64,000 nt of DNA from Streptomyces griseoaurantiacus (GTDB lineage: Bacteria; Actinomycetota; Actinomycetes; Streptomycetales; Streptomycetaceae). The notes under the pieces were generated by a model, which was not told the DNA's origin, did no database searches, and worked only from the letters and a program-made list of their open reading frames with translations. Positions 34,830 through 45,659 of the stretch are shown piece by piece. Position 1 is the stretch's first letter; each line of letters starts with the position of its first letter. Location: the NCBI GenBank assembly GCA_014656015.1, contig BNBP01000021.1:1-64000 (forward strand). Reading direction: 5' to 3'. A program made the translations under genes and the position numbers.

Positions 34830-36217
34830 GACGTCCGGCACCTCTCGACGAACCTGTGGGCGGCACCGGGCGCGGACGCCCAGTGCGTGTGCAGAAAACT
34901 GGCGTGCGCACCACGCCGTACGAACCCCTCCAGACGGCGCCCCTCGCCGCGGAACCCCCAGGCCGGCGACTCCCCGGCGCCCGGCTCCACCACGGTGCGG
35001 TGGAACTCGTGGCCGCGCACACGGGTACCGGCGGCGGCCAGGGGGCTGTCGGTGAGGGCGACGGCGTCCCGGTAGCCGAGGGTGAGCCGCTCGGACATCC
35101 GTGCGGTGGCGTCCAGCACGTCGCACATCGGCAGGCCGTCCAGCTCCCGGCACAGGTACAGCAGCCCCGCGCACTCCGCCGCGACCGGACCGCCGCCCCG
35201 GGCCAGCTCGCCCACGGCCTTGCGCAGCGGCTCGTTCGCGGACAGCTCGGCGGCGTACACCTCGGGGAAACCGCCGCCGAGGACGAGTCCGGCGGTGCCC
35301 TCGGGGAGTCCCTCGTCGCGCAGGGGGTCGAAGGGCACGACGTCCGCGCCGGCGGCGGCGAGCAGCTCGGCGTGCTCGGCGTAGGAGAACGTGAAGGCGG
35401 GGCCCCCGGCGAGGGCGACGACGGGCCGGGACCCCGGCCTCCCCCCACCCGAGGACGCCTCCCGCGGGCCACCCCCCACGGCCTTCACCGCGTCCCACGC
35501 CGCACCCGGCACGGGAGCCGCCGAGCGTGCCAGCGCGAGCACCGCCTCCAGGTCGCACCCGGCGGCCACCCGCGCCCCCATCGCGGCCACCGCCTCCACC
35601 GCCAGGGCCCCCCGCTCGGCCACCGGCACCAGGCCGAGGTGCCGCGAGGGCACCTCCACCGGCGCCGCCCGCCGCAGCACCCCCAGCACCGGCACCCCCA
35701 CCGACTCCAGCGCCTCCCGCAGCAGCGCCTCGTGCCGGTCCGAGGCGACCTTGTTGAGGATCACGCCCCCGATCCGCACCTCCGGGTCCCAGGTCACGAA
35801 CCCGTGCACCAGCGCCGCCACCGACCGGGACTGCGCCGAGGCGTCGACCACCAGCACCACCGGCGCCCCCAGCACCTTCGCCACCTGCGCCGTGGACGCC
35901 AGCTCGCCCTCCCCGGCCGCCCCGTCGAACAGCCCCATCACGCCCTCGACGAGGGCGAGGTCGCACCCCCGCGCCCCGTGCAGGAACAGCGGGGCGATCA
36001 GCTCCGGCCCGCACAGGTAGGCGTCGAGATTGCGCCCCGTCCGCCCGGTGGCGAGCGCGTGGTAGCCGGGGTCGATGTAGTCCGGGCCCACCTTGTGCGG
36101 GGACACCCGCAGCCCCCGCGCGGTGAGCGCGGCCATCAGCCCGGTCGCCACGGTGGTCTTGCCGCTGCCGGAGGCCGGCGCGGCGAGGACCAGCCGGGGC
36201 AGTGCCGTGGACGTCAC
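34826..36217 (-). CDS. cobB: Cobyrinate/hydrogenobyrinate a,c-diamide synthase CobB
   Basis: 463 aa. N-terminal dethiobiotin-synthetase-like ATPase (LAAPASGSGKTTVATGLM, HKVGPDYIDPGYH, ALVEGVMGLFDG), C-terminal class I amidotransferase with nucleophile Cys in VAAECAGLLYL and His in RGHEFHRT. Amidates the a and c carboxyls with glutamine. A Gly/Ser-rich linker near residue 270 joins the halves. Start GTG at 36217 (VTSTALPRLV); GTG at 36220 is equally possible. Confidence 0.93.
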   Translation of the reverse strand: MTSTALPRLVLAAPASGSGKTTVATGLMAALTARGLRVSPHKVGPDYIDPGYHALATGRTGRNLDAYLCGPELIAPLFLHGARGCDLALVEGVMGLFDGAAGEGELASTAQVAKVLGAPVVLVVDASAQSRSVAALVHGFVTWDPEVRIGGVILNKVASDRHEALLREALESVGVPVLGVLRRAAPVEVPSRHLGLVPVAERGALAVEAVAAMGARVAAGCDLEAVLALARSAAPVPGAAWDAVKAVGGGPREASSGGGRPGSRPVVALAGGPAFTFSYAEHAELLAAAGADVVPFDPLRDEGLPEGTAGLVLGGGFPEVYAAELSANEPLRKAVGELARGGGPVAAECAGLLYLCRELDGLPMCDVLDATARMSERLTLGYRDAVALTDSPLAAAGTRVRGHEFHRTVVEPGAGESPAWGFRGEGRRLEGFVRRGAHASFLHTHWASAPGAAHRFVERCRTS

Positions 36218-36822
36218 CACTCGATGCCCCTCTGGCCCTTCTGACCGGCGTCCATCGGGTGCTTCACCTTCGACATGTCGGTGACCAGGTCCGCGAACTC
36301 CACCAGCTCCTCGGGGGCGTTCCGCCCGGTGATCACGACGTGCTGGGTGCCGGGACGGTGCCGCAGCACCTCGACCACCTCCCCGGTGTCGATCCACCCC
36401 CAGTGCAGCGGGTACGCGAACTCGTCCAGCACGTACAGCCGGTACGTCTCGGCGGCCAGGTCCCGCTTGACCTGCTCCCAGCCCTCGCGGGCCTTCTCCT
36501 CGTTGCTCGCGTTGTCGCCCCGGGTCCCCTGCTGCACCCAGGACCAGCCCTCGCCCATCTTGTGCCAGGCCACGGACCCGCCCTCGCCGGACGCCCCCAG
36601 CACCCGCAGCGCGTTCTCCTCGCCGACCTTCCACTTCGCGGACTTGACGAACTGGAACACCCCGATCGGCCACCCCTGGTTCCAGGCGCGCAGCGCCAGC
36701 CCGAAGGCGGCCGTCGACTTGCCCTTCCCGACCCCCGTGTGGACGACGACCAGTGGACGGTTGCGGCGCTGACGGGTCGTCAGCCCGTCGTCCGGCACGA
36801 CGCTCGGCTGTCCCTGCGGCAT
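36214..36822 (-). CDS. cobO: Cob(I)yrinic acid a,c-diamide adenosyltransferase CobO
   Basis: 202 aa CobA/CobO-type ATP:corrinoid adenosyltransferase. P-loop VVHTGVGKGKSTAAFGLALR near residue 28; later LYVLDEFAYPLHWGWID and VITGRNAPEELVEFADLVTDM. Attaches the upper 5'-deoxyadenosyl ligand. ATG overlaps the preceding TGA by one base (TGATG). Confidence 0.95.
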   Translation of the reverse strand: MPQGQPSVVPDDGLTTRQRRNRPLVVVHTGVGKGKSTAAFGLALRAWNQGWPIGVFQFVKSAKWKVGEENALRVLGASGEGGSVAWHKMGEGWSWVQQGTRGDNASNEEKAREGWEQVKRDLAAETYRLYVLDEFAYPLHWGWIDTGEVVEVLRHRPGTQHVVITGRNAPEELVEFADLVTDMSKVKHPMDAGQKGQRGIEW

Positions 36823-38834
36823 CAGGCGGCCCTCCCGCGTACGTCCTTCACCAGTCCGGCGATCGAGTCGGCCCGCAGCTCCTCGAGCGTCACCGCCGTG
36901 CCGCCCAGGTCGGCCGCCAGCCGCCCGGCGAGCCCGAGCCGCACGGGGCCCGCCTCGCAGTCCACGACCACGCAGGCGGTCCCCCCGGCCGCGAACAGCC
37001 GTGCCGCCCGCGAGGCCAGGGCCACCGGCTCGGGACCACCCGTGGCCCGCCCGTCCGTCACCACCACGAGCAGCGGACGCCGCGCCGCGTCCCGCAGCCG
37101 TTCCACCCGCAGCACCTCGTGCGCCCTGAGCAGCCCGGCAGCCAGCGGGGTGCGCCCGCCCGTGGGCAGCGACTCCAGGCGGGCCGCCGCCGCGTCGACG
37201 GAGGAGGTCGGGGGGAGCGCCACCTCGGCGGAGGTGCCCCGGAAGGTCACCAGGCCCACCTTGTCCCGCCGCTGGTAGGCGTCGAGCAGCAGCGAGAGCA
37301 CGGCGCCCTTCACCGCGCTCATCCGCTGCCGCGCCGCCATCGACCCGGAGGCGTCCACGAGGAACAGCACGAGGTTGCCCTCGCGGCCCTCACGGGTCGC
37401 CTGCCGCAGATCGTCCCGGCGCACGACAAGGCCGGGGCCCGAGCGCCCGCGTGCCCGCTGGTGCGGGGCCGCGGCCCGTACGGTCGCCGCCAGGTGCAGC
37501 TCGGTCAGCGTGCCCCGCGGCCGCCGGGCACCCGTCGTCCGGCCGTGCCGGGTGCGCGCCCGCGAGCGCCGCCCGGCCGCACCCTCGCCGAGACCGGGGA
37601 CGCTGAGCACCTTCGTGCGGAAGGGCTCGGCGGCCCGCACCGGCGACTGCTCGCCGGCACCGGACGGCCGGGGTTCGCCGCCCTCGCCCGCCTCGGGCCG
37701 GGCGGCGGCGTCCCCGTCCCCGGGCCCGCCGTCCTCGGGGCCGGGCTGCCCGCCGCCACCGCCGGGTCCCCCGCCGTCCGGGTCCGGATCGTCGTCACCG
37801 CCGGACCCGCCGGGTCCCTCGGACCCGCCGGAGTCCTCCAGCGTCTCGTCCAGCTTGTCCTCGTCGAGACCGGGCGCGTCGAAGGGATTGCGACGGCGCC
37901 TGTGGGGCAGCGCCAGCAGCGCGGCCTGCCGTACGTCCTCGGCGAGCACGTCGGTCCGCCCGGCCCAGGCCGCCAGTGCCGTCGCCGTCCTGGCCATCAC
38001 GATGTCGGCGCGCATGCCGTCCACCTCGAAGGCCGCGCAGGTCGCCGCGATCTGCCGCAGCGCCCCGTCGCCGAGCCGCACCGAGGGCAGCAACTCCCGT
38101 GCCGCGACGATCCGTCGCCGTACGGCGGCCTCCTCCTCCGCCCAGCGCGCGGCGAAGGCGGCGGGGTCGTCGTCGTACGCGAGCCGCCGCCGCACGACCT
38201 CCACGCGCAGGTCGGGCTCCCGGGAGGCGGCGACCTCGACGGTGAGCCCGAAGCGGTCCAGGAGCTGCGGGCGCAGCTCGCCCTCCTCCGGGTTCATCGT
38301 CCCGACGAGCAGGAAGCGCGCCGCGTGCCGCACGGAGACGCCCTCGCGCTCGACGTACGAGGCGCCCATCGCGGCGGCGTCGAGGAGCAGGTCCACGAGG
38401 TGGTCGTGGAGGAGGTTGACCTCGTCGACGTACAGGATGCCCCGGTGGGCCCCGGCCAGCAGCCCCGGCTCGAAGGCCTTCACGCCCTCCGCGAGGGCCC
38501 GCTCGATGTCCAGCGCCCCCACCAGCCGGTCCTCCGAGGCACCGACGGGGAGTTCGACCATGCGGGCCGCGCGGGACTCGAAGGGGCCCGGCTCGTGCGG
38601 CCCGTCCGGGCACCCCGGATCGGGCCGCGCGGGATCGCACGAGAAGCGGCAGCCGGGGACGACGTCCACCGCGGGCAGCAGCGCCGTGAGCGCCCGCACG
38701 GCGGTGGACTTGGCCGTCCCCTTCTCGCCGCGCACCAGGACGCCGCCGACCGCCGGGGACACCGCGTTCAGCAGCAGCGCGAGCCGCAGGTCGTCCTGGC
38801 CGACAACGGCCGTGAACGGAAAGGGGGTACTCAC
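36822..38834 (-). CDS. ChlI-ChlD fusion: AAA+/vWA cobaltochelatase motor subunit
   Basis: 670 aa. AAA+ ATPase domain at residues 1-~310 (Walker [12 protein letters not shown], Walker [17 protein letters not shown], sensor [20 protein letters not shown]), an acidic Gly/Asp/Pro-rich hinge (~325-420), then a von Willebrand A domain with [21 protein letters not shown] and VTDGRATGG. Works with CobN in ATP-driven insertion of cobalt, replacing CobS/CobT in actinomycetes. GTG overlaps the cobN stop (GTGA). Confidence 0.92.
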   Translation of the reverse strand: MSTPFPFTAVVGQDDLRLALLLNAVSPAVGGVLVRGEKGTAKSTAVRALTALLPAVDVVPGCRFSCDPARPDPGCPDGPHEPGPFESRAARMVELPVGASEDRLVGALDIERALAEGVKAFEPGLLAGAHRGILYVDEVNLLHDHLVDLLLDAAAMGASYVEREGVSVRHAARFLLVGTMNPEEGELRPQLLDRFGLTVEVAASREPDLRVEVVRRRLAYDDDPAAFAARWAEEEAAVRRRIVAARELLPSVRLGDGALRQIAATCAAFEVDGMRADIVMARTATALAAWAGRTDVLAEDVRQAALLALPHRRRRNPFDAPGLDEDKLDETLEDSGGSEGPGGSGGDDDPDPDGGGPGGGGGQPGPEDGGPGDGDAAARPEAGEGGEPRPSGAGEQSPVRAAEPFRTKVLSVPGLGEGAAGRRSRARTRHGRTTGARRPRGTLTELHLAATVRAAAPHQRARGRSGPGLVVRRDDLRQATREGREGNLVLFLVDASGSMAARQRMSAVKGAVLSLLLDAYQRRDKVGLVTFRGTSAEVALPPTSSVDAAAARLESLPTGGRTPLAAGLLRAHEVLRVERLRDAARRPLLVVVTDGRATGGPEPVALASRAARLFAAGGTACVVVDCEAGPVRLGLAGRLAADLGGTAVTLEELRADSIAGLVKDVRGRAA

Positions 38835-41800
38835 TTCTCGTCGCCCTCCAGATCGCCTTCGAGTTCCAGGTAGGTGGCGCGCAGCCGCTCCAGCGTCTCC
38901 GCGTCCGGTTCCGCCCACAGGCCCCGGTCGGCCGCCTCCAGGAGGCGTTCCGTGATGCCGCGCAGCGCCCAGGGGTTGGACTTCCTCATGAAGTCCCGGT
39001 TCTCGGCGTCGAAGACGTACTCGGCCGACAACTTCTCGTACATCCAGTCGTCCACGACGCCGGCCGTGGCGTCGTAGCCGAACAGGTAGTCCACCGTCGC
39101 CGCCATCTCGAAGGCGCCCTTGTAGCCGTGGCGCCGCATGGCCGCCATCCAGCGCGGGTTGACCACCCGGGCCCGGAACACCCGGTGCGTCTCCTCGCCC
39201 AGCGTGCGGGTCCGCACCTGGTCCGGCACGGCCGAGTCGCCCACGTACGCCTCCGGGCTCTCGCCCGTCAGATGGCGCACCATGGCGACCATGCCGCCGT
39301 GGTACTGGAAGTAGTCGTCGGCGTCGACGAGGTCGTGCTCGCGGGTGTCGACGTTCTTCGCCGCCACCGCGATCCGCCGGAACGCCGTCTCCATGTCGCC
39401 GCGCGCCGCCCGCCCGTCGAGCCCGCGCCCGTAGGCGTAGCCGCCCCACACCGCGTACACCTCGGCGAGGTCGGCGTCGGAGCGCCAGTTGCGGGCGTCG
39501 ATCAGCGGCAGCAGGCCCGCCCCGTACGCGCCCGGCTTGGAGCCGAAGACGCGGGCGGTGGCCCGGCGGCGGTCCCCGTGCGCGGCGGTGTCCTCGTCGG
39601 CGTGCGCCTTCACGTAGTTGGACTCGGCGGGCTCGTCGAGTTCGGCCACCGTCCGGACCGCGTCGTCGATCAGGCTCACCACGTGCGGGAAGGCGTCCCG
39701 GAAGAAGCCGGAGATGCGGACCGTGACGTCGATGCGCGGCCGGCCCAGCTCCTCCAGGCCGACGACCTCGAAGCCGGTGACCCGGCGCGAGGCCTCGTCC
39801 CAGACCGGGCGGCAGCCCAGCAGCGCGAGGATCTCGGCGATGTCGTCGCCCTGCGTGCGCATCGCCGAGGTGCCCCACACGGTGAGCCCCACGGACCTGG
39901 GATGGGCGCCCGTGTCGTCGAGGTACCGCCGCACCAGCGAGTCCGCCAGCGACTGCCCGACCTCCCAGCTCAGCCGGGACGGGATCGCCTTGGGATCGAC
40001 GGAGTAGAAGTTCCGTCCGGTCGGCAGGACGTTGACGAGGCCGCGGGTGGGGGAGCCGGACGGGCCCGCCGGGACGTAACCGCCGTCCAGGGCGCGCAGG
40101 ATGTTCCCGATCTCGTCGCTCGTACGGGCGAGGCGGGGCACGACCTCCTCGCCCGCGAACCGCAGCACGGCGGCCGCCTCGGGGAGATCGGTGCCGAGCA
40201 CCTCGCGGACGAGGTCTCCGGCCGCGTCCGCCGCCCAGTCGCGTGCCTCCATGCCCTCGGCGAGCCGACGGCAGAGCTGTTCCAGCAGGTCGATCGCGTC
40301 GGAGGCGGTACGGGCCGGGCCGTCCACCAGAGCGGTGAGCGCCGCCGGGACCTCCGCCCCGGCGCCCGGCTCGGCCAGCAACTCCTTCTCCACAAGGCCG
40401 AAGCGGGCGGCCAGCGCGGCCCGCAGCCCGGGCAGCGCGTTCGCCCGCCCGCCCCACACCTGGGAGGCGCGCAGCACCGCGAGGACCAGGTTCACCCGGG
40501 GCTCGCCGACCGGGCCGCCGCCGAGAATGTGCAGGCCGTCGCGGATCTGCACGTCCTTGATCTCGCACAGATAACCGTCGATGTGCATGACGAAGGAGTC
40601 GAACTCGTCCTCGTCCGGCTGGTCGTCCACGTGCAGGTCGTGGTGGAGCTCGGCGGCCTTGACGAGCGTCCAGATCTGCGCCCGCACGGCCGGGGCCTTC
40701 GCCGGGTCGAGGTCGCTCACCAGGGCGTACTCGTCGAGGAGTTGCTCCAGCTTCGCCAGATCCCCGTAGGTGTCGGCACGGGCCATCGGCGGCACCAGGT
40801 GATCGACCACCGTCGCGTGCCCGCGCCGCTTGGCCTGGGTCCCCTCGCCGGGGTCGTTGACGATGAACGGGTAGACCAGCGGCAGCTCGCCGAGCACGGC
40901 GTCCGGAGCGCAGCCGGCGCTCAGCCCGAGCCCCTTGCCCGGCAGCCACTCCATCGTGCCGTGCTTGCCCATGTGCACGACCGCGTCGGCGCCGAACCCG
41001 CCCTCCGAGGGCGGGGCCTGAAGCCAGCGGTAGGCGGCCAGGTAGTGGTGGGAGGGCGGCATGTCGGGGTCGTGGTAGATGGCGATGGGGTTCTCGCCGA
41101 AGCCGCGCGGCGGCTGGATCATGACCACCACGTTGCCGAAGCGCAGGGAGGCCAGGACGATGTCCTCGCCGTCGACGTAGAGGGAGCCCGGCGGCTCGCC
41201 CCACGCCTCCCGCATGGACGCGCGCAGCCCGGGGTCCAGCGTCTCGAACCACTTCCGGTAGTGGGCGAGGGGCACACGGGCCGGAGCGGCGGCGAGCTGG
41301 TCCTCGGTCAGCCACTCCACGTCGTGGCCGCCCGCCTCGATGAGCCGGTGGATCAACTCGTCGCCCTCGGAGGGGTGTCCTTCCACCCCGTACCCGGCCT
41401 CCCGCAGCGCGTCCAGGACCCGTACCGCCGAGGCGGGCGTGTCCAGGCCGACGGCGTTGCCGACCCGCGAGTGCTTGGTGGGGTAGGCGGTGAAGACGAG
41501 CGCGATCCTCTTCTCGGCGTTCGGCTTGTGGGCGAGCGCCGCGTGCCGCACCGCGATCCCGGCGACCCGGGCGGCCCGCTCGGGATCGGCGGCGTACACC
41601 GGCACACCGTCGGGACCCTGTTCCTTGAAGGAGAACGGGACGGTGACCAGCCGGCCGTCGAACTCGGGGATGGCGACCTGCATCGCCGCGTCCATGGGGG
41701 ACAGGGCGGCGTCGGAGGCCTCCCACTGGGCGCGCGAGGTGGTCAGGCACAGGCCCTGCAGCACGGGCACGTCCAGTTCGGCGAGCGCCCCGACGTCCCA

Positions 41801-42499
41801 GGCCTCCTCCTCACCGCCCGCCGAGGCCTGCGAGGCGTGGTTGCCGCCGGCGGCGAGGACGGTGGTGACGAGCGCGTCGGCCTCCGCGAGCAGCGCGTAC
41901 AGGCCGGGGTCCGCGCCGCGCAGTGAACCGCAGTACACGGGCAGCGCGTTGGCGCCGCGCGCCTCGACCGCCTCGCACAGGGTGTCCACGAAGGCGGTGT
42001 TGCCGCTGAGCTCGTGGGCGCGGTAGAAGAGCACGCCCACGGTCGGCCGCCCCGGCACGCGGGCGCGCGCGCCGTGCACGCCGTACTCGGGCATCTTCCG
42101 CGGCTCCTCGAAGCCCTCGCCGGTCAGCAGCACGGTGTCCGAGAGGAACCGGGCGAGCTGGGCCAGGTTCCCAGGACCGCCCTCGACCAGGTAGCGCAGC
42201 GCCTCGGCCACCACGCCCGCCGGCACCGAGGACAGGGCCATCAGCTCGGCGTCCGGGACGTTCTCCCCGCCGAGCAGCACGGTCGGCACCCCGGACGCCT
42301 CGAGGGCGGCGAGCCCGTCCTCCCACGCCCGCCTGCCGCCCAGCAGCCGCACGAGGACGAGGTCGGCGCCGTCGAGCAGCGCGGGCAGCTCCCCGGCGAC
42401 GTCCACGCGGGTGGGGTTGCCGATCCGGTAGCCGGCGCCGGAGGCACGCGCCGCCAGCAGGTCCGTGTCGGCGGTCGACAACAACAACACAGTGCTCAT
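38831..42499 (-). CDS. cobN: Cobaltochelatase subunit CobN
   Basis: 1222 aa, typical length. Large catalytic subunit of the class I metallochelatase (CobN/ChlH/BchH family), which binds hydrogenobyrinic acid a,c-diamide and inserts Co2+. Recognisable stretches: [41 protein letters not shown] in two parts and [22 protein letters not shown]. Ends with an acidic [13 protein letters not shown] at 42499 overlaps the cobQ stop. Confidence 0.96.
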   Translation of the reverse strand: MSTVLLLSTADTDLLAARASGAGYRIGNPTRVDVAGELPALLDGADLVLVRLLGGRRAWEDGLAALEASGVPTVLLGGENVPDAELMALSSVPAGVVAEALRYLVEGGPGNLAQLARFLSDTVLLTGEGFEEPRKMPEYGVHGARARVPGRPTVGVLFYRAHELSGNTAFVDTLCEAVEARGANALPVYCGSLRGADPGLYALLAEADALVTTVLAAGGNHASQASAGGEEEAWDVGALAELDVPVLQGLCLTTSRAQWEASDAALSPMDAAMQVAIPEFDGRLVTVPFSFKEQGPDGVPVYAADPERAARVAGIAVRHAALAHKPNAEKRIALVFTAYPTKHSRVGNAVGLDTPASAVRVLDALREAGYGVEGHPSEGDELIHRLIEAGGHDVEWLTEDQLAAAPARVPLAHYRKWFETLDPGLRASMREAWGEPPGSLYVDGEDIVLASLRFGNVVVMIQPPRGFGENPIAIYHDPDMPPSHHYLAAYRWLQAPPSEGGFGADAVVHMGKHGTMEWLPGKGLGLSAGCAPDAVLGELPLVYPFIVNDPGEGTQAKRRGHATVVDHLVPPMARADTYGDLAKLEQLLDEYALVSDLDPAKAPAVRAQIWTLVKAAELHHDLHVDDQPDEDEFDSFVMHIDGYLCEIKDVQIRDGLHILGGGPVGEPRVNLVLAVLRASQVWGGRANALPGLRAALAARFGLVEKELLAEPGAGAEVPAALTALVDGPARTASDAIDLLEQLCRRLAEGMEARDWAADAAGDLVREVLGTDLPEAAAVLRFAGEEVVPRLARTSDEIGNILRALDGGYVPAGPSGSPTRGLVNVLPTGRNFYSVDPKAIPSRLSWEVGQSLADSLVRRYLDDTGAHPRSVGLTVWGTSAMRTQGDDIAEILALLGCRPVWDEASRRVTGFEVVGLEELGRPRIDVTVRISGFFRDAFPHVVSLIDDAVRTVAELDEPAESNYVKAHADEDTAAHGDRRRATARVFGSKPGAYGAGLLPLIDARNWRSDADLAEVYAVWGGYAYGRGLDGRAARGDMETAFRRIAVAAKNVDTREHDLVDADDYFQYHGGMVAMVRHLTGESPEAYVGDSAVPDQVRTRTLGEETHRVFRARVVNPRWMAAMRRHGYKGAFEMAATVDYLFGYDATAGVVDDWMYEKLSAEYVFDAENRDFMRKSNPWALRGITERLLEAADRGLWAEPDAETLERLRATYLELEGDLEGDEK

Positions 42500-44091
42500 G
42501 CGGGCGCTCCCGGGGGGATGAAGGGCAGTCCTCGTGGCGCGCCGGACTCGATGAGCCGCCGCAGCGCGTCCGTGTCCGCGTGCTGTTCGATCAGGTCGCC
42601 GAGCCGGTCGAGCCGCTCCTCGCGCAGCGCGGCGAAGCAGGTGTCCGGGGCGGGCACGAAGCGGCGGCCCGCGGCGGCCGCGACCTCGCGCAGGTAGGCG
42701 CGCCGGAAGCCGTCGGACTCCAGCGAGCCGTGCCAGTGCGTGCCCCGGACGGCGCCGACCCGGCAGCCGTCCAGGGCCTGTCCGGCACCGTCGGAGAAGA
42801 AGGGGTCGCCGCCGGTGACCTCGGCGACCCCGTGGTGGATCTCGTACCCCTCGGCCCTCTCGCCGAGGGCGCGGCCGACGGGCCGGGCGAGGGTCTTCTC
42901 CCGGGCGAAGCGGACGCGCACGGGCAGCAGCCCGAGGCCGTCCACGCGCCCGGCGCGCGACTCGACCTCGTCCTCGATCTGCTCGCCGAGGATCTGGAAG
43001 CCGCCGCAGATCCCGAGGACCGGCCGCCCCTCGGCGGCCCTGCGCCGCAGGGCGTCGGCGAGCCCCCGCTCCCGCAGCCACTCCAGGGCCCGGACGGTGC
43101 CGCGCGTGCCGGGCACGATGACGAGGTCGGCGTCGGCCAGTTCCTCCGGCCGGTCCACGAAGCGCACCAGCACACCGGGTTCGGCCGCGAGCGCGTCGAC
43201 GTCCGTGAAGTTGGACATCAGCGGCAGGGCGCACACCGCCACCCGCAGCACGTCCTCGCCCACCGGCGGCGCGGTGTCCGACTCCCGTACGGTCCCGCGC
43301 AGCGAGATCCTCCCCCCCGCTCTCACCTTCGTTCGAGCAGGGGGGACCCCCATGCCGTCCTCCTCGTCGATGCCCAGGCCGTGCCGGAACGGCAGCACGC
43401 CGTACGTGGAGCGGCCGGTGAGACCGTGCAGCATGTCCAGGCCCGGCTCCAGCAGCGAGACGTCGCCCCGGAACTTGTTCACGAGGAACCCGGCGACCAG
43501 CTCCTGGTCCTTGCGGGAGAGCAGGGCGACCGTGCCGAAGAAGGAGGCGAAGACGCCGCCCCGGTCGATGTCGCCCACGACGAGCACGGGCAGCTTCGCG
43601 TTCCGCGCGATCCCCATGTTGACGATGTCGGTCCGGCGCAGGTTGATCTCGGCGGGGCTGCCCGCGCCCTCGCAGATCACCGCGTCGTGAGTGGCGCGCA
43701 GTTCGGCCAGCGCGTCGAGCACGACGGAGAGCAACTCCCGCTGGCGGCCGCCGTGGTAGCCGCGGGCGCTCATCTCGCCGACCGGCCTGCCGAGCAGCAC
43801 CACCTGGCTGCTCCGCTCGCCGCCCGGCTTGAGCAGCACCGGGTTCATCAGCGCGGTCGGCTCGATCCGGCAGGCCTGCGCCTGCATGGCCTGCGCCCGC
43901 CCGATCTCGGCGCCCTCCCGTGTGACGAAGGAGTTGAGGGACATGTTCTGCGCCTTGAACGGCGCCACCTTCACGCCCTGCCGCGCCAGCCACCGGCAGA
44001 TCCCGGCGGTGACGACGCTCTTCCCCGCGTCGGAGGTGGTGCCGGCGACGAGCAGCCCGCCGCCCCTCGGCCGTGCGGTCCCGCCGCTCAT
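42496..44091 (-). CDS. cobQ: Cobyric acid synthase CobQ, with an in-frame insertion
   Basis: 531 aa. N-terminal ATPase ([45 protein letters not shown]) and C-terminal glutaminase ([17 protein letters not shown] with the nucleophile Cys, EGYEIHHG). Amidates b, d, e and g side chains of adenosylcobyrinic acid a,c-diamide. Between DEEDGM and [11 protein letters not shown], where family members usually read straight through, are about 14 extra residues ([14 protein letters not shown]) encoded by a palindromic repeat. Frame is kept, so the protein is probably functional. Confidence 0.94.
   Translation of the reverse strand: MSGGTARPRGGGLLVAGTTSDAGKSVVTAGICRWLARQGVKVAPFKAQNMSLNSFVTREGAEIGRAQAMQAQACRIEPTALMNPVLLKPGGERSSQVVLLGRPVGEMSARGYHGGRQRELLSVVLDALAELRATHDAVICEGAGSPAEINLRRTDIVNMGIARNAKLPVLVVGDIDRGGVFASFFGTVALLSRKDQELVAGFLVNKFRGDVSLLEPGLDMLHGLTGRSTYGVLPFRHGLGIDEEDGMGVPPARTKVRAGGRISLRGTVRESDTAPPVGEDVLRVAVCALPLMSNFTDVDALAAEPGVLVRFVDRPEELADADLVIVPGTRGTVRALEWLRERGLADALRRRAAEGRPVLGICGGFQILGEQIEDEVESRAGRVDGLGLLPVRVRFAREKTLARPVGRALGERAEGYEIHHGVAEVTGGDPFFSDGAGQALDGCRVGAVRGTHWHGSLESDGFRRAYLREVAAAAGRRFVPAPDTCFAALREERLDRLGDLIEQHADTDALRRLIESGAPRGLPFIPPGAPA
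43309..43351. repeat. REP-like palindrome embedded in cobQ
   Basis: A C7-GCTC arm followed by TCACCTTCGTTC and a GAGC-AGGGGGG arm plus ACCCCC. This G/C-run palindrome with a GAACGAAGGTGAG-type loop matches a repeat that I recall as frequent between Streptomyces genes. Here it sits inside a coding sequence and adds about 14 codons. Confidence 0.65.
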
Positions 44092-45062
44092 GACGTACGT
44101 CCCTTCGTCCGGGGCGCGCCGGCGCGCCTCCCGCCCGCGCAGGCGAGCCGGACGCCCGCGCACACGCCCAGCGCGAGCCAGCCGACCCGCCGCGAGAGCC
44201 GTGCCGCCCGCTCGATGTCCCCCACCCGCACGGCGCGCCCGGCACCGTTGAGCACCGGGCGGTGCTCCACACGCCCCCCGTACGACAGGGTCCCGCCCAG
44301 CCGCACCCCGAGCGCCCCCGCGAAGGAGGCCTCCACGGGACCGGCGTTGGGGCTCGGATGGCGGTGCGCGTCCGCCCGCCAGGCCCGTACCGCGCCCCGG
44401 GGGTCCGGTCCGGCGGCGGCCGCGAGGACGGCGGTGAGCCGTGCCCCGGGCGCGCCGGCGAGGTCGTCCAGGCGCGCGGAGGCCCAGCCGAACCGCAGAT
44501 GGCGCACGGAGCGGTGGCCCACCATGGCGTCCAGGGTGTTGACGGCCCGGAAGCCGAGCAGTCCGGGCACCCCGGCGACGGCGCCCCAGACGAGGGCGCC
44601 CACGACGGCGTCGGAGGTGTTCTCGGCGACGGACTCCACGACGGCCCGGGCGATCCCCTCGGCGTCCAGGGCCTGCGGGTCGCGCCCGCACAGGTGCGGC
44701 AGCCGCGCCCGTGCGGCGTCCACGTCACCGCTCTCCAGCGCCCGTCCGACGGCCCGCGCCTCGCGGATGAGCGAGGTGCCGCCGAGGACCGCCCAGGTGG
44801 CGCTCGCGGTCAGGGCGAGGGAGGCGGCGGGGGAGTGGCGTACGGCGCGTACGGCAAGAGCCCCGAGCGCGGTGGCACCACCGGCGCACACGAGGGTGTG
44901 CAGTGCGCCCCAGCCTCGGTGGTCACGCCACAGCACGCGCTCCACGGCTGCCGCGGCCCGCCCGAACACGGCGACGGGATGCCCGCGGCGGGGATCGCCG
45001 AGGAGCAGGTCACCGAGGAGGCCGGCGGTGGCGCCGTACGCGTGGAGGCGTTCGGCACCCAC
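44088..45062 (-). CDS. cobD: Adenosylcobinamide-phosphate synthase CobD/CbiB
   Basis: 324 aa integral membrane protein. Family signatures [22 protein letters not shown] in two parts, [36 protein letters not shown] and [21 protein letters not shown]. Joins aminopropanol (phosphate) to adenosylcobyric acid. First gene of the cluster, directly behind the riboswitch. GTG at 45062 is the longest start and lacks a clear Shine-Dalgarno. Confidence 0.93.
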   Translation of the reverse strand: MGAERLHAYGATAGLLGDLLLGDPRRGHPVAVFGRAAAAVERVLWRDHRGWGALHTLVCAGGATALGALAVRAVRHSPAASLALTASATWAVLGGTSLIREARAVGRALESGDVDAARARLPHLCGRDPQALDAEGIARAVVESVAENTSDAVVGALVWGAVAGVPGLLGFRAVNTLDAMVGHRSVRHLRFGWASARLDDLAGAPGARLTAVLAAAAGPDPRGAVRAWRADAHRHPSPNAGPVEASFAGALGVRLGGTLSYGGRVEHRPVLNGAGRAVRVGDIERAARLSRRVGWLALGVCAGVRLACAGGRRAGAPRTKGRTS

Positions 45063-45173
45063 GGGGTCAACCGGCCGTGGGATCGGTCAGGTTGTCGCTG
45101 GTGAACCTCGGTCGGCAGCCGCGCATGGCGAAGTGTCCTCACTCAGGGTGTCCACGCCCTGGTTCGACGAGAT
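45063..45173 (-). promoter_or_regulatory. Riboswitch expression platform / cob leader
   Basis: Leader between the aptamer and cobD. A CAGGG-loop-CCCTG hairpin (about 45148-45163) directly follows the aptamer, and could be the switching element controlling access to the cobD start. Its mode cannot be fixed from sequence. Confidence 0.4.
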
Positions 45174-45298
45174 GGGCGGTGAGAGTTCCTGGCTCCCGGG
45201 ATGGCTACCCCGGTGACAGTGGCGGGACCGCGCCGGATTCACACCGGACTTCCTCTCCTGCCGCCGCATTGGCTTCGGCAGTTCACCACGCCCCCCGA
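45174..45298 (-). ncRNA. Cobalamin (AdoCbl) riboswitch
   Basis: Read on the minus strand the core is complete: GGAAGTCCGGTGTGAATCC, then GGTCCCGCCACTGTCACC (usual CCCGCAACTGT), a variable stem and the B12 box AGCCAGGAAC at 45185-45194. GGGCGTGGTGA at the 5' end pairs with TCACCGCCC at the 3' end as P1. It precedes cobD and would shut off the cob operon when adenosylcobalamin is plentiful. Confidence 0.92.
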
Positions 45299-45432
45299 CC
45301 TCAGTCAACCTGGCCTTGACCTGCTGTGCGGAGTCCCACACGCGCGTTTCCGGGCGCGCGAAAGGGGGGTGGGGGCGGTCGAAGCCGCTCCCACCCCCGC
45401 GCGCGCCCTTCACGCCGTCAGGTCACGACGCG
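45299..45432. other. Intergenic between the riboswitch and the small membrane protein gene
   Basis: Contains the presumed cob promoter (minus strand) upstream of the aptamer. No clear -10/-35 pair or ORF is visible; a G-rich AAAGGGGGGTGGG run lies at 45360-45373. Confidence 0.4.
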
Positions 45433-45648
45433 TCAGACCACGATCAGATGGATCCCGTACGCCACCGCGGCCGCGCACGCGGCGAAGCACGCGTAGGCCC
45501 CCGTGGCGGCGAGCACGGCGCTCCCGCCGCGCGCGGACTCCTTCTTCGTGAGCCCGACGATGCCGAGCGTGAACAGGCCCACCAGTCCCACCGTCACCAC
45601 GAGCGAGACCCCGAACACTGATCCGAGTGCTGCCCAGTCGATCTTCAT
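45433..45648 (-). CDS. Small membrane protein downstream of pit
   Basis: 71 aa with two predicted membrane helices (VFGVSLVVTVGLVGLFTLGIVGL and AVLAATGAYACFAACAAAVAYGIHLIVV) joined by a basic/acidic loop KKESARGG. ATG at 45648 lies 11 bp after the pit stop, so the two are co-transcribed. Similar small proteins accompany pit genes in Streptomyces. A structural or regulatory partner role in phosphate transport is only inferred from position. Confidence 0.8.
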   Translation of the reverse strand: MKIDWAALGSVFGVSLVVTVGLVGLFTLGIVGLTKKESARGGSAVLAATGAYACFAACAAAVAYGIHLIVV

Positions 45649-45659
45649 CTGTCCGTTCC

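Noticed and set aside
36822-41750. Apparent 1642-aa minus-strand protein joining ChlI/D with part of cobN
   Set aside because: Upstream of the GTG at 38834 the frame is out of register with CobN and gives no CobN sequence; the real boundary is the GTGA overlap.
45201-45551. Plus-strand ORF across the riboswitch region
   Set aside because: It overlaps the conserved minus-strand cobalamin aptamer and encodes no recognisable protein.
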